Of a stretch of DNA of 64,000 nt, positions 25,001 to 33,635 are shown piece after piece. The notes beneath the pieces were generated by a model. That model ran no database searches. It saw only the letters and a list, made by a program, of their open reading frames with translations, and was not told where the DNA came from. This DNA is from Diospyros lotus (Eukaryota > Streptophyta > Magnoliopsida > Ericales > Ebenaceae): NCBI RefSeq assembly GCF_014633365.1, contig NC_068350.1:6588501-6652500 (forward strand), given 5' to 3'. The stretch's first letter is position 1. Each line of letters starts with the position of its first letter. The position numbers and the translations under genes were made by a program.

Positions 25001-26864
25001 CTCTCTTGGTTTCTTCTGCTTCTCTTCTCTCGCTTTCTTCTTCTTCCCTTGTCTCTACAGATTTCTTCCCCTTCTTCATTTCCTTCAGCTTCTTCTCCTT
25101 CCGAATTTTTCTCACCCCTCAATTCCACATCAATTCCTACTTCTAAATTTTATTTGTCATGCCCAACCCCCTATCCTTTCACCAAGTAACACATGACTTT
25201 CTCATTTCTGGTCTGTACATCACCCATAAGGATAATACTCATGCTGAACTTGGCAATGAAATTCCAACAGCAATAATATAATAATAAACAATTCATAATA
25301 GACAATAGCAGTGATTATTGAAGTCCAAAAGTTTGGGAATGATGCATAATGAAGATTGATCTGCATAGTGAATAAAGATGGTTAAGTTCTTGCCTATTAT
25401 CAACACAGCCATCTTTGTTATAATGCTGTGCTCCAACAAGCTTCTTTCCAGAATCTTGTAATTGTTGTCTTATTGACGCCGAATAGACTACAAAAGCCAT
25501 GAACCAATTTTCATCTCTTATAAGTTAAAAGGTGCTCATTGGAATTTCAATTTTCCAAAGACAAGAAAAAATTACCATCTCCAGATGCCAACCCAATAAG
25601 CAAATCATGCCCATCCCTAGCATCTGGGTCAAATGCATGGCAAACAGGATTTGAATTGCCAAAGTTTATACACTTTATAGGCTCCTGCATTAAAAAACAA
25701 CTTCTCAAAACTAAATCAAACACGCCAGACAGCCAACAAAGGAGAGAACATAAAAACCAATCTACCTTATCTGGAGAATTCAAATCACTAATGAAAATTG
25801 CATCCCCAACATTGAACACCAAATAAGTTCCCTTGCCATCAAAGTTTGAAGTACTCATCCCACTATTGGAGCTTGATGAAGCCAGAGACCCAACTCTGCT
25901 ACTCACATTTACAGACTTACTCCCACCATTGCCTCCACCAAAACTAAGTGCCCGACTCCCATTCCCACCACCTAAGAACCTAGCTGCCGCTGATCTCACA
26001 CCACTGCTAACACTCATGCTTGATGATGTTGATAGTGGAGTCTGTGTTGGCTTATCCTTGAGAGAAGCTAGGGTTACCTGATAATCAAAATTAACAAGAA
26101 ACAGTGCACAATCAGAGTCCAAATTTTGAATTAGCCATTAGGTTCGGCCAGAAAAAGAGAGAGAGAGATGGTTTGGTAACCAAAACTTGTCGAAATAATG
26201 TGAGTGATTTCTCCAAAATTTTGGTTCACTAGTAGCAAACAGCTACCGTGCAATATTACGAAAATAAAAGGCCAACTCCCTGAACAAATCAAAATTAACC
26301 AGAGACACACCAAATGGATGGTGAAACTTGAGTTTGAGCAACAGATAAAGTTCAAATATGGATTGGAAAAATGGGGTAAATGCAACTGTACAAGTGACAA
26401 ACCAATGTATAGATTTCCTGAGACAAAAAAAAAAAAATCCAAATTACTCAAAACGATTCCAAATAGTTAGAAAAACAAATAATTCAATACCAAAAAAAAA
26501 AAAAAACAAGTCCAATTCCTAAGGACGCTATTAAGGAAAGCAAAGTGAAAAATTACTATCCGAGGCAGAAACCATCTAAGGCATTTAATCACAAGAAAAC
26601 GAAAATGGATTTTACCACATGGGCTGTGAAGAAACATATTTCCGACATGGGTTAATTCTGGTAATGAAATTGCATGATATAAACCTGAGTGAGGGTCCTG
26701 CCATGAGCGTAGTGAAGAAGACCTGGCGGGTGGGTCTTCTCGTAATGAAGCCTATAACGGCCTTCTGGGGTCTTGAAATACGTCTTGAGAGTCGGCGACT
26801 GCGCGTTGGTTGCCGCCGATGATGACGACGACGGCAGCATGGAGGCGTTGTTGGTGTTGATCAT
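2682..26864 (-). CDS. WD40 repeat protein, WDR20/CreC type; 11 exons over 24 kb
   Basis: Exons in transcript order: 26864-26685, 26077-25766, 25684-25576, 25487-25394, 16631-16544, 16439-16356, 5477-5384, 5269-5182, 5002-4897, 4747-4655 and 3074-2682. All phases agree, giving 546 codons plus stop, close to the roughly 550-residue plant homologs. The start is ATG at 26864; the reading frame upstream has only TTG. Recognisable parts are an N-terminal [20 protein letters not shown] block, a Ser/Gly-rich linker, and WD40 strands such as [69 protein letters not shown] and [10 protein letters not shown]. In fungi and animals CreC and WDR20 are adaptors that activate USP12/46-type deubiquitinases; the same role here is inference. 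Introns 4 (8762 nt) and 6 (10878 nt) are packed with transposons. Introns 4 and 5 have GC donors. Intron 9 carries a duplicated donor. Confidence 0.92.
4804..4928. repeat. 62-bp tandem duplication spanning a splice donor
   Basis: Two identical 62-bp units (4804-4865 and 4866-4927). Each holds the last 31 nt of exon 9 and the following GTAAGT donor of the WD40 gene. The donor at 4897|4896 keeps the frame. The second copy at 4835|4834 would add 62 nt and shift the frame. Confidence 0.9.
6790..7900 (-). mobile_element. Degenerate L1-type LINE reverse transcriptase fragment
   Basis: On the - strand, broken frames show plant LINE RT landmarks in the right order: [12 protein letters not shown] near 7850 (cf. 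ILDA..IANE), then [13 protein letters not shown] near 7110, [10 protein letters not shown] at about 7030-7000 (the FADDTLIF catalytic region), [16 protein letters not shown] near 6950, and [13 protein letters not shown] near 6855-6811 (cf. TTYLGLPLG). Several stops and frameshifts mean it is dead. Borders were not found. It lies in intron 6 of the WD40 gene, in the same direction as the gene. Family knowledge supports the assignment; the order of motifs makes chance unlikely. Confidence 0.65.
8123..8484 (-). repeat. 3' LTR of the gypsy element
   Basis: 362 bp; aligns over its length with 14154-14548. By eye about two dozen substitutions separate them. This copy lacks about 16 bp near its left edge that the other has, and the other carries a short duplication of an AGCAACAAAG-containing stretch. 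A purine-rich tract (on the - strand GATGGAGGGGGTAGT) sits directly upstream. Confidence 0.92.
8510..12525 (-). pseudogene. pol: pol region of the gypsy element, broken
   Basis: Aspartic protease around 12500 (DSGSTHSFI) and [13 protein letters not shown] near 12285. RT begins near 11960 ([37 protein letters not shown]) and runs to 11167, with [18 protein letters not shown] and VFFDDILIY, the DD catalytic pair. It resumes at 10537 after the inserted solo LTR ([22 protein letters not shown]). RNase H ends near 9990 ([14 protein letters not shown]). Integrase: zinc-binding part at 9871-9560, core near 9500-9245 ([37 protein letters not shown]), then a chromodomain-like tail near 8650-8520. Frequent stops and shifts. 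An 11485-11525 stretch repeats about 28 bp in tandem. Confidence 0.85.
10538..11161 (-). mobile_element. Nested copia-type solo LTR inside the gypsy RT
   Basis: 624-bp insert bounded by TG..CA (on the - strand TGTTGGGTT..CTTAACA) with perfect 5-bp duplications GTGGG at 10533-10537 and 11162-11166. No internal retrotransposon region is present, so it is a solo LTR. On the - strand it has a CTATAAATATAAGG TATA region and a GTGGGAGGGTAG..GGATGTAGG stretch typical of copia LTRs. It splits the RT between codons of AWPKPT and NIRALRGF. Confidence 0.9.
13331..13661. repeat. Three tandem 110-bp units inside gag
   Basis: Units begin at about 13334, 13444 and 13554 with few differences between them. 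Each encodes a similar peptide ([15 protein letters not shown]) but in a different frame, because 110 is not a multiple of three. Confidence 0.88.
13716..13894. repeat. Two-copy ~87-bp tandem duplication inside gag
   Basis: The stretch beginning TTCCTTAGGGG at 13721 is repeated from 13808 with a few substitutions and one extra G. Next to the 110-bp array. Confidence 0.8.
14139..14150 (-). promoter_or_regulatory. Primer-binding site, initiator tRNA-Met type
   Basis: TGGTATCAGAGC on the - strand, three bases after the 5' LTR end. This is the standard complement to the 3' end of plant initiator tRNA-Met. Confidence 0.9.
14154..14548 (-). repeat. 5' LTR of the gypsy element
   Basis: 395 bp, TG..CA, paired with 8123-8484 and followed on the - strand by the primer-binding site. 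The 5-bp CACTC duplication abuts it. Confidence 0.92.
14724..15532. mobile_element. PIF/Harbinger-like non-autonomous element, 809 bp
   Basis: Terminal inverted repeats GGGGGTGTTTGGTTTA (left) and GGGGGTGTTTGGCTTA (right, reverse complement) flanked by TTA on both sides (14721-14723, 15533-15535). The subterminal parts are also inverted copies (TAAGCT/AAAAGTTG-rich). The inside has a (TA)n-rich stretch at about 15000-15098 and a GC-rich block at 15110-15250. No transposase frame is seen. It lies in intron 6 of the WD40 gene, beside the gypsy element. Confidence 0.8.
16356..16631 (-). other. Exons 5 and 6 of the WD40 gene, an island between two giant introns
   Basis: Exon 5 (16631-16544, 88 nt) encodes [27 protein letters not shown], completing the AGT serine codon split by intron 4. 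Exon 6 (16439-16356, 84 nt) encodes [22 protein letters not shown]. The 104-nt intron between them begins with GC (AAG|GCAAGTG). The pair is flanked by 8.8 kb and 10.9 kb of transposon-rich intron, so it is easily missed by gene prediction. Confidence 0.9.
16838..17975 (+). mobile_element. Probable gypsy solo LTR carrying a hAT-like insertion
   Basis: A stretch from TGATGTGTCTTGG to CAACAACAATA, flanked by CACAT at 16833-16837 and 17976-17980. The right part has a GACTTAAACATCAAAAGGATCACGCGAG segment resembling the R region of Tat/Ogre-type gypsy LTRs, and TATGAATAGGGG upstream of it. The end is TA rather than CA, so the border is less sure. Short palindromes of the TCTCCCGGAGAC type occur at 16945-17015 and again at 17885-17945. 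It lies in intron 4 of the WD40 gene. Confidence 0.5.
17133..17731. mobile_element. hAT-like non-autonomous element, 599 bp
   Basis: Inverted ends ACTGTTGTTAGAATCG and (reversed) GCATAGTTGTTAAATCG, with the 8-bp direct repeat CTTCACCC at 17125-17132 and 17732-17739. An 8-bp duplication fits hAT. Subterminal GATTCG/CGATTC repeats occur at both ends. No transposase is seen. Inserted in the putative solo LTR 16838-17975. Confidence 0.65.
19040..19082. repeat. (T)20(G)23 homopolymer junction
   Basis: Twenty T directly followed by twenty-three G in intron 4 of the WD40 gene. The reverse complement of the same pattern occurs at 38030-38074. Confidence 0.95.
19393..21480 (+). mobile_element. Copia retrotransposon remnant 1 (gag and protease missing)
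   Basis: Putative 5' LTR from about 19393 (TGTTGGAAAAC) to 19745, then primer-binding site TGGTATCAGAGC at 19746-19757. Only about 240 bp later comes the GAG_pre-integrase/integrase region (19990-20394: [37 protein letters not shown]). The RT follows at about 20900-21470 ([47 protein letters not shown]). Stops and shifts are present; gag and protease are deleted and the 3' end is lost. In intron 4 of the WD40 gene, opposite to the gene. Confidence 0.78.
21540..22620 (+). mobile_element. Copia remnant 2: LTR end, primer-binding site and gag
   Basis: A stretch similar to the LTR of remnant 1 (shared TCCTGATTT.TAGGAGATA block, TATATAAATACCCC, GATTCAATAAAG) ends at 21797. A decayed primer-binding site TGATATTAGAGC follows at 21798-21809. 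Gag starts near ATG 21940 ([10 protein letters not shown]) with the copia gag motif [16 protein letters not shown]; after a stop at 22209 homology goes on in broken frames ([22 protein letters not shown]) to about 22600, where a remnant of opposite strand begins. Confidence 0.7.
22640..24832 (-). mobile_element. Copia remnant 3: 5' LTR, gag and protease, opposite strand
   Basis: On the - strand: putative LTR 24832-23972 (TGTTTGAATGAG..TTTTTTCA, interrupted by the GCCTAGGC element 24121-24677), primer-binding site TGGTATCAGAGCC at 23971-23959, gag at 23752-23021 ([29 protein letters not shown], and a knuckle [14 protein letters not shown] in which the second Cys is Tyr), and protease at 22891-22646 ([13 protein letters not shown]). 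RT and integrase are missing. It meets remnant 2 head to head near 22630. Confidence 0.75.
24121..24677. mobile_element. hAT-like non-autonomous element with GCCTAGGC palindromes
   Basis: Ends CTAGTGTTCTAAAACGCG and (reversed) GCCGTTTTTTAAAATTGG form imperfect inverted repeats. Inside each end are clustered CCTAGG-containing palindromes (24145-24205 and 24550-24660). The middle has a purine-rich GAGAGACGA-repeating block. A-rich flanks hide the target duplication. Nested in the copia LTR. Confidence 0.55.
25394..26864 (-). other. Exon block 1-4 of the WD40 gene
   Basis: This block encodes the N-terminus. Exon 1 (26864-26685) has the start codon and the [17 protein letters not shown] motif. 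Exon 2 (26077-25766) is the low-complexity Ser/Gly linker ending in [14 protein letters not shown]. Exon 3 is 25684-25576 and exon 4 is 25487-25394. Introns 1-3 are 607, 81 and 88 nt and GT-AG. Exon 4 ends AG|GCAAGA, a GC donor that opens the 8.8-kb intron 4. Confidence 0.9.
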
Positions 26865-26971
26865 AGTTACCAAAACGATGACGATGTTATCTTCTCACAG
26901 ACATTTACACAAACAGGTAATAGGGTTTTTCCGAGAGTTTTGAGAATGATGATCTTACGGCTCCGAGAATG

Positions 26972-26993
26972 ACCTCTCTCTCTCTCTCTCTCA
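26972..26993. repeat. (CT)n tract, (GA)n on the sense strand, upstream of the WD40 start
   Basis: About ten CT dinucleotides, roughly 110 bases upstream of the WD40 ATG. GA/CT tracts are common in plant 5' UTRs and core promoters; function here is inference. Confidence 0.7.
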
Positions 26994-28111
26994 GGGCACA
27001 ATGGAGAACTGTAATGGATCAAATCGGTGCCTGGGTTTCGTGGGAACTTTTAATGGAGCGGTCTGGAAAAAAAGGCCGTTCTTTGTTTTCTTTTCCTTCA
27101 ACGGGGTGATGATTGACCTTTGGTAATGGGCTTCTTGATTCGACAGGGACGGACGGTGGGGACAATCTCTCTCTCTATCGGCGTTGTGAGCTTGAGAGAG
27201 TTAAGATTGGGTCTGGCTCCGGCTCTGGATGAGACTTCGTTTACTTTCGACTCTCGATAGGAAATATTCGATCAACTGGGCCAGATGATCAAACCCGATT
27301 CACTATTCAATTTTGATTTGGTATTTCTGTTTATCATGTGCGACATAATTATCGGACCCTTCCAAGATAAATACGCAACATATTCAGTTCATATTTGTTT
27401 CATAATAATAATTTTTTATCCCTTATATCTAACTAGACACATAATTTACTCATTCCCTCCGATAAGGATTTGGATTAATCTACTATGCCCAACAACTGAC
27501 TGAAGGGCATAAAAATGATAAAAATATTTTCATCCAAATTATAAATTTACTTCCCTGCCCTTTTTTACGTGCCTCATCTTTTCTCTCTCTTCTTCGTCTA
27601 TAGCCACTTTTAACAAATACTAATCTTTGCTACATTATCTCTCCGCCTTATCTTGTAATTACGAGATGGTAAAGTGAGGCGGTTGGGCGAAGGCAGTGGT
27701 CGACACTTACTAGAGACGAGCATGGAAAGGAATAAATAAAAGAGAGAGGTGGACAAAAAAATGATGGGAAAAGTAAATTTACAATTTGAGTGAAAACATT
27801 ATTTTTTGTTATTTTCACGCCCTTCGATAAAATTATTGGGCTATGTAAAAGGGTTCTAAAGACTTACCTTACCATCTTTAGAGAGAAAAATCGTTATTTT
27901 TGTTTAAATAATAATGTTTTTGAGATTGAATCATCACAAATTCTCTTTCTTTTAATTCATATCTATAAGTCCATATTTTAATTTGACTTAAATTAGTCTT
28001 AAAATAATCTTTTGGCCCCACACACACTTATTAGTTAGGCATCTTGAATTCGTTCTATATTATTATGGCATTATAATCATCGCTCTAAAAATGTAGTTTG
28101 AGGTATCTATT
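26994..28111. other. Promoter-side region of the WD40 gene and intergenic DNA
   Basis: Moderately GC-rich to about 27290, then AT-rich. No gene or mobile element is recognised; the short frames here have no family signature. Confidence 0.4.
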
Positions 28112-28729
28112 GGGATGCGTTTGATTATAATGATGGAATTTGACTGAAAAGAAAATGAATTTCAGAGAATTGAATTGCAGGGAAAATAAATTATTGAAAA
28201 TTGGAAGTTTAACCTGTTTGATTTGTAATATTTTTCATATAATTTGGTCATTTTTCATGAAATTCAATGGTAAAAATGTATTGAAAAATATTAAATTTTG
28301 CACAAAAAATTTAAAATAATAATATATTTTAAATTAATTAAATTATTTTCTCAAATAAATAAAACTAAAAAAAATTACTTTCCAAATAAATAATTTATAT
28401 AGAATATTTTTTATTTTTTCTTTTTATATATTCATATTTATTAATTATTAAAAATACAAAATATAAATAATTTATAAACTCTCCCCCCTCACCTGCCCTT
28501 CTCCCTCATCCCCTAGCCGCCACCCACCCCCTATTTTCAATTGCTTAGAAAATTCCATCTCCTCTCCCCAAAGAATTTGATTTTCATGATTTGAAAGAAA
28601 ATGGTCTCATGTGACCATTATAAGGAAAATGATTTTCCTAAAAAAAATGGTTGTCAAACAATGCGCAAGTAGAAAATTGGGTGAAAATTTTGCCTTTTTC
28701 ATAGAAAAATTTGGCTATCAAACACACCC
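28112..28729. mobile_element. MITE-like element with GTTTGAT ends
   Basis: Left end GGGATGCGTTTGATTAT and reversed right end GGGTGTGTTTGATAGCC match in 13-14 of 17 positions. The inside is AT-rich with no frame. TTTGAG occurs near both flanks, but a clean target duplication was not resolved. Confidence 0.5.
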
Positions 28730-30451
28730 TTTGAGTGTTGAGATTAAAGAATATATCTAATATTTTATTAAATAGATGATTAATGTAAAATCAAGACAAT
28801 TCCTTTATTTTCTTTGTTTTTATTAACGCACCATCACGAATGCCCTCGCTATTCGGCCTCATGATTTCAATAGAATAAGTAAATTAGAGAATCCAACAGA
28901 CAGGTTTCGACCACTAGTATAACTGTAAATGTGAGGGTGGCAAGCATTTTTCATTATTTAGGGTCGCTCATTACCTACTCAACTATCTCCTAGCCAGAGC
29001 ATTTTTCATTAAGATGATTCTTTTGATTCGAGGTAGTGTGGTTTTATTTTCACAAAAAGTGTTTAATATTAATTAATTAATTAAATTAAATGAGCTTTGC
29101 ATAATATAGTTGAGAGGAAAGGAGGGCTTGTTTGGGAGTATCATTTCTCATTTGATTAACTGTGAAAGCAGCTAGTCATGATAACATAGGACAGTGCTTT
29201 AACTTGATGGAGGCTAGATAGCTAGAGGCAGTTGATTTTTTATTTTTTTTTAAATATGGGGTAAGACTAAGAATTAAGAGACTCAGACTTTGAGTCTGAT
29301 ATGGTCTCAAATGATGCTTTATCCATCTGAATTAGGCATTGTGATTGATAATTGTTTTTAAAATTGACATGACACGCATAATTATCAAAGAATTGAATTG
29401 TACCCTTATTAAGTATTATTAGTAACATCATTTACCTTTTTATTTCTTAAACTCGATAAATAATGATAAAAAGAGCACAAATTTATCTCCGAGACATAGA
29501 TCAACTCTCAAAGAAAGAATCGTTGGGTGTTGTTTTTTGAACCCTTAAGTTCTGTGTTCGAGTTATATCTATAAGAGAAAATTCAACAATAAGGAACTAT
29601 TCTGAAAATTGAAAAAATGTCAGATCGCTCTTATCTCAACAGAGAAAGGCTAAAGATAAAAATTGACTGATGGGTTCCCTGATTTACATCTCTTGCTGAA
29701 ATTATGGGACCGAGCAACAGGGGTACTCATGATGATGCGTTAATTATTAAAAAAAATGAAAAAAGTAAAAATAAAAAAAAAATAATAGTAAAAGGAGTAA
29801 AGTTTAATAGATGCACTGATTGGCAAAAGGAGTAAAGTTTCAAAAGCAAATACATCACATTCTCTAGCCTTGGTCAAACCATAAGTAGGGGGCAAAGTAG
29901 TGGAAGAAGAAAATGCAAGCATCATTTGGCCCTTTTCAGATGGTTAAAGAGAACAAAATAGAAACTTTGTATAGAAAAGTATTTGATAAAAAGATTAGAA
30001 CTAACTTGAATTAGGATATTAAATGATTACAGAGAACATAAAAAATTATAATTATATATAAATATGTAAACAAACTAATTATATATACATTTTAGCGTTA
30101 ATTTAAATTACTATTTTAACAAATCTTTGTATAATTTGTAATATAAAATAAATATATTTGTTAAAATATTTCTAAATATATATGTGAATATAAAGAAACA
30201 TAAAATGTATTATATATAAATATAAAGCTTTGAAAGCATGTATATAAATATATAATAAAAAATTAAATGGCATAGAGGAGTCATTTTCCCATTTTCGAAT
30301 CATTTCCTATTTCTATTTCGAATCATATTTATGTCTATTTTTTTAGAAAAATGTTTATTTTTACGTTTTCATTTTGTATCAAAAACGTTTTTCATTTCTT
30401 TTTCCATGTAATCTAGTCAATACCAACATATATGATTTTTTCATTTGTGAT
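28730..30451. other. AT-rich intergenic stretch
   Basis: No gene, RNA or element recognised. The 30040-30260 part is TATATA-rich. Confidence 0.4.
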
Positions 30452-31199
30452 AATAAAGATGTTAAACGGGTTAAGTGACTTATGGGCTGGTCAAATCCTA
30501 CACGTGATGAGCTCGATGAGCTGAATCAAGCCTAGTTCATTATATAAATAGAGTTGGGTCGACCCAACAAATTTGGGCCCTTGACTCAATCCACCAGGTC
30601 AATTTGTTGGGCTTAACTCATTGGGCTACCCTAAATTTATTTTTTAAAAAGAGAAAGTTATAATTTTGTATATCTTATCACAATTATATATAGTCATGCA
30701 CAAAATGCTATGCTCATTTTAAGTAAATGTTAAATATATGTTTATTGAATGAGGAATTTTTATAAGTTTTAAATATTTATAAACTTTTATATAGTTCTAA
30801 AAGTATAATTAGATCATTAAAAACTAAAAAGTTGAAAAGATTGAAAGATAAAAGTTTTAATTTTCAAACATTTAAATTTTAATACTAACTTCTAAGTTCT
30901 TAAATTTTTTATTTTAAAAGTTGAATTAGTATTTTTAAAAATACTTTTATATCTCATACATAACATAAATAAATATAATTTTTAAATTAATTTGTAGACT
31001 ATATAAAAAATAGGCTAATCTAATAGGCTTTTGTTGGACTCAGCCTATTTAGGTTCTTGAGCTTGAGCCTTGCCCAACTCATGAGTTTGGTGGGTTGAGT
31101 TGGTTCAATTTATCTTAGGCAAGCTCATAAGTTGAGTTAGGCTCTATTTTACATTAATGAGCCAGGCCCAAATTTGACTGAGCCCATTTGACATCACTA
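30452..31199. mobile_element. hAT-like non-autonomous element, about 748 bp
   Basis: Inverted ends around AGATGTTAAACGGGTTAAGTGA and (reversed) TGATGTCAAATGGGCTCAGTCA. TGTGAT occurs just outside both ends (30446-30451 and 31200-31205) within a possible 8-bp duplication with mismatches at its edges. GGGC/GCCC-rich subterminal arms, AT-rich middle, no transposase. Confidence 0.6.
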
Positions 31200-31310
31200 T
31201 GTGATGGGTGAGAAAAAATAAAAAAGGAAAAGAGAAGAAGAAAAAAGTGAATGCTATGTGATGGGTGAGGAAAAATAAAAAAGGAAAAGAGAAGAAGAAA
31301 AAAGTGAATG
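31197..31310. repeat. 57-bp tandem duplication
   Basis: Two nearly identical purine-rich units (31197-31253 and 31254-31310), one substitution apart by eye. The first unit overlaps the right edge of the hAT-like element. Confidence 0.85.
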
Positions 31311-32991
31311 CATGTAATTGTCGATCACTCTTCCTTGGTAGTGGCAAATACCTCTTTTCTTTAGTGAGAGAAAGAATAAAAGAAAAACGATGAATAGTTT
31401 TAGTTAGGGTTTTTATAAAGACATGGAAGAAATTAAAATTTGTGCTAATTCTTTGGGTATATTAAAATATTTTAGCCAAACTCAACAGCAACCTAGCCAT
31501 TTGGATGATGATACATTGAGTCTTCTCAACTCAACCAACTCAATGCAATTGGTCTTCGAGTTGGGATTGCCAAACATTTTGTGTTATTATGTTTGAGCCG
31601 CAACTATAAAATGATTCTTTTTTGTACATAAGAAATTATAAAAAATGTAAATCCTCAGTGGACCTTATTTTAATGAAGCCCATGAGGCATTCGGTAGACC
31701 TTTTACCAAGGGAAGGGCCTATTAAGGCACATTTGCATGAAAGAGTTTAAAGGCCTCAATAAAATATGCCTCTTCCAACATTGTCATTTCTATGCAATTG
31801 GTTGAACATCTCCCTTTCATTCTCTATTTTCTTGTCCGATTTTATTCTAATCTCCTTATGTTTTAATCCCAAAAATTCCACCATGGGATCATTCAATTTA
31901 GTATGTTATTCCTTTCTTCACTAGATTTATGGATCTCTTCTTTATAGGTTTGATATAAACCCTACTCATAGTCGATTTTTACATATTCTCTCTCTTTCTC
32001 TCGACTATTCTCTTGCGATTGCTATTAGTTGTTAGCCTTGAAGAATTTGAGCAATTACTGTAAAAAACAAGTAAATGCCTACCTTTCGTCATCTTTTTTA
32101 TTAGTTCTTTTTTAGTTTTGTTTTAGGGGTGAAGGTCGAGGCCAGACTTCTGATTTTTTGTCTTCAATCCTCTAATCCCTCTCAATTTAATCCATTTATT
32201 ACCAAGCCTTTAGTCTAGTTGTGAGCCTTTTACATGTAATTTACGTCTCCTTCCTCTTGTTGATGAAACCCTAGATCTATCCCTTAGGTGATTCAATCTC
32301 GTTACCCTTTCATCCCATCTCAACTACCCCCAAACAATAAACAACCAAGGTATGTGATTGCGACCAAATAATTGAAACACTCATCTCTTTAGAGTGTTTT
32401 TTCACATCACAATTTAGTGTTTTTTTTTTATTTTTTGGAAACATTTATCTTAAAAGGTTTCGCCTAACTCTTAAGATTTATATATTGTTTTCAAAATTTT
32501 CATTAACTCATAAGATTTACAACTTGTTTTCAAAATCTTCATTTGTTTGACCTTTTATTTTCATAATTTTTTTTTCTAAATTTACTAAAGATTATTCTCA
32601 TAAACAATGCTTAGGGAGGTTTATCTTTAGTGGTCTTGCATTTTCATTGAAACTCTGGCATTCGATTTAGTTTTTCAAGATAAAATATTTGTGAGTGCGC
32701 TTATTTTAATAGATCAAATTTAGATTAAGTCATTACTCAAATTAAGAAATCTAAATTTCAAAATCATATTATACTCATTCTATTCCATTCGTCAAAATCG
32801 TTCTATCCTTGAGGTTAGCTTGTAGATTAGAACGCTTGTTTTAGGCTGTTGATTACTTTAGTTCTTGATTTTTATTTTAAATGTTTCTTATGTGCTTTCA
32901 TATAATGTTAAGTGACTTTGTTACTACCCAAACAAGCAGCAATTGAAGGTTATACCTTCTCAAGCAGTGTGAATGGGGATTTATATTATGT
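31311..32991. other. Intergenic stretch without recognised features
   Basis: AT-rich DNA. No coding or mobile-element signature was recognised. Confidence 0.4.
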
Positions 32992-33217
32992 TGGTAACAT
33001 TTCGAATTGAGCGATAGGAAGAACCGAAATAATTTATTCTGATAGGTTTATGCGAACTTCTCAGGGGATTATCCATTATTGAGCTTCCCCAGCTCAAACA
33101 CGCTTAACCCGAGAGTTCCTTGCATACATTCAGCCCAAAAGATATTCAACTAGTGTTGTTTTTTCCTTACTTATCATCGATATATACTACCATTCTCCAG
33201 ACTCTTGGGGTATTACA
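32992..33217 (-). repeat. 3' LTR of the Cassandra element
   Basis: 226 bp with the 5S-like block at about 33050-33125. Matches 33410-33635 over its whole length with scattered substitutions. Confidence 0.85.
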
Positions 33218-33409
33218 TTTTCCTCACCTTGAGCACATGACGTCAGCGTCATGCAACCTTACAACCGATCCCAAATCTCCCCCCTTTGCATAGCCTGATG
33301 TGGGATTCGCCTGAGGTGCCTACACGCACCCCCCTTAGGGACTAACATCCTCCCTAAAGTTTGTCCCACCATCGCGCTCAAAAGTTCGGGGGTCGGCTCT
33401 TATACCACC

Positions 33410-33635
33410 TGTAACATCCCAAATCGAGTGACAGGAAGGACCAGAACAATTTACCCTGATGGGTCTATGCGAATTTCTCAGGAGGTCATCCATCCTTGAG
33501 CTTCCCCAGTTCAAGTACGCTTAACCCGAAAGTTCATTGTCTACATTGAACCCAAAAGGTATTCAGCTAGTGTTGTTTCCTTTCTTACTTATCATCGATA
33601 TATACTACCCTTCTCCAGACTTTTGAAGTATTATA
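33410..33635 (-). repeat. 5' LTR of the Cassandra element
   Basis: 226 bp; 5S-like block at about 33470-33545, with the internal control-like AGTT..GCGT sequence in sense on the - strand. The outer terminus reads TATAATA instead of TGTAATA, so the TG start is mutated. Confidence 0.85.

Larger units (their letters stand above)
32992..33635 (-). mobile_element. Cassandra-type TRIM retrotransposon with 5S rRNA-like LTRs
   Basis: 644 bp: LTRs 32992-33217 and 33410-33635 around a short non-coding inside. On the - strand the 5' LTR ends GGGATGTTACA, then two bases, then a primer-binding site TGGTATAAGAGCCGACC (33407-33391, one change from the tRNA-Met type). Flanking TATGT/AATGT differ at one position. 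Each LTR contains, in sense, a 5S rRNA-like segment (GTTAAGCGTG.TTGA, then a GGATGA.C.CCTGAGAA region), the defining trait of Cassandra. Size fits the 0.6-0.9 kb known for the family. No coding capacity; it would need another element's proteins. Confidence 0.88.

Noticed and set aside
32992..33635. 5S rRNA genes
   Set aside because: The 5S-like blocks are diverged, truncated and lie inside Cassandra LTRs next to a primer-binding site.
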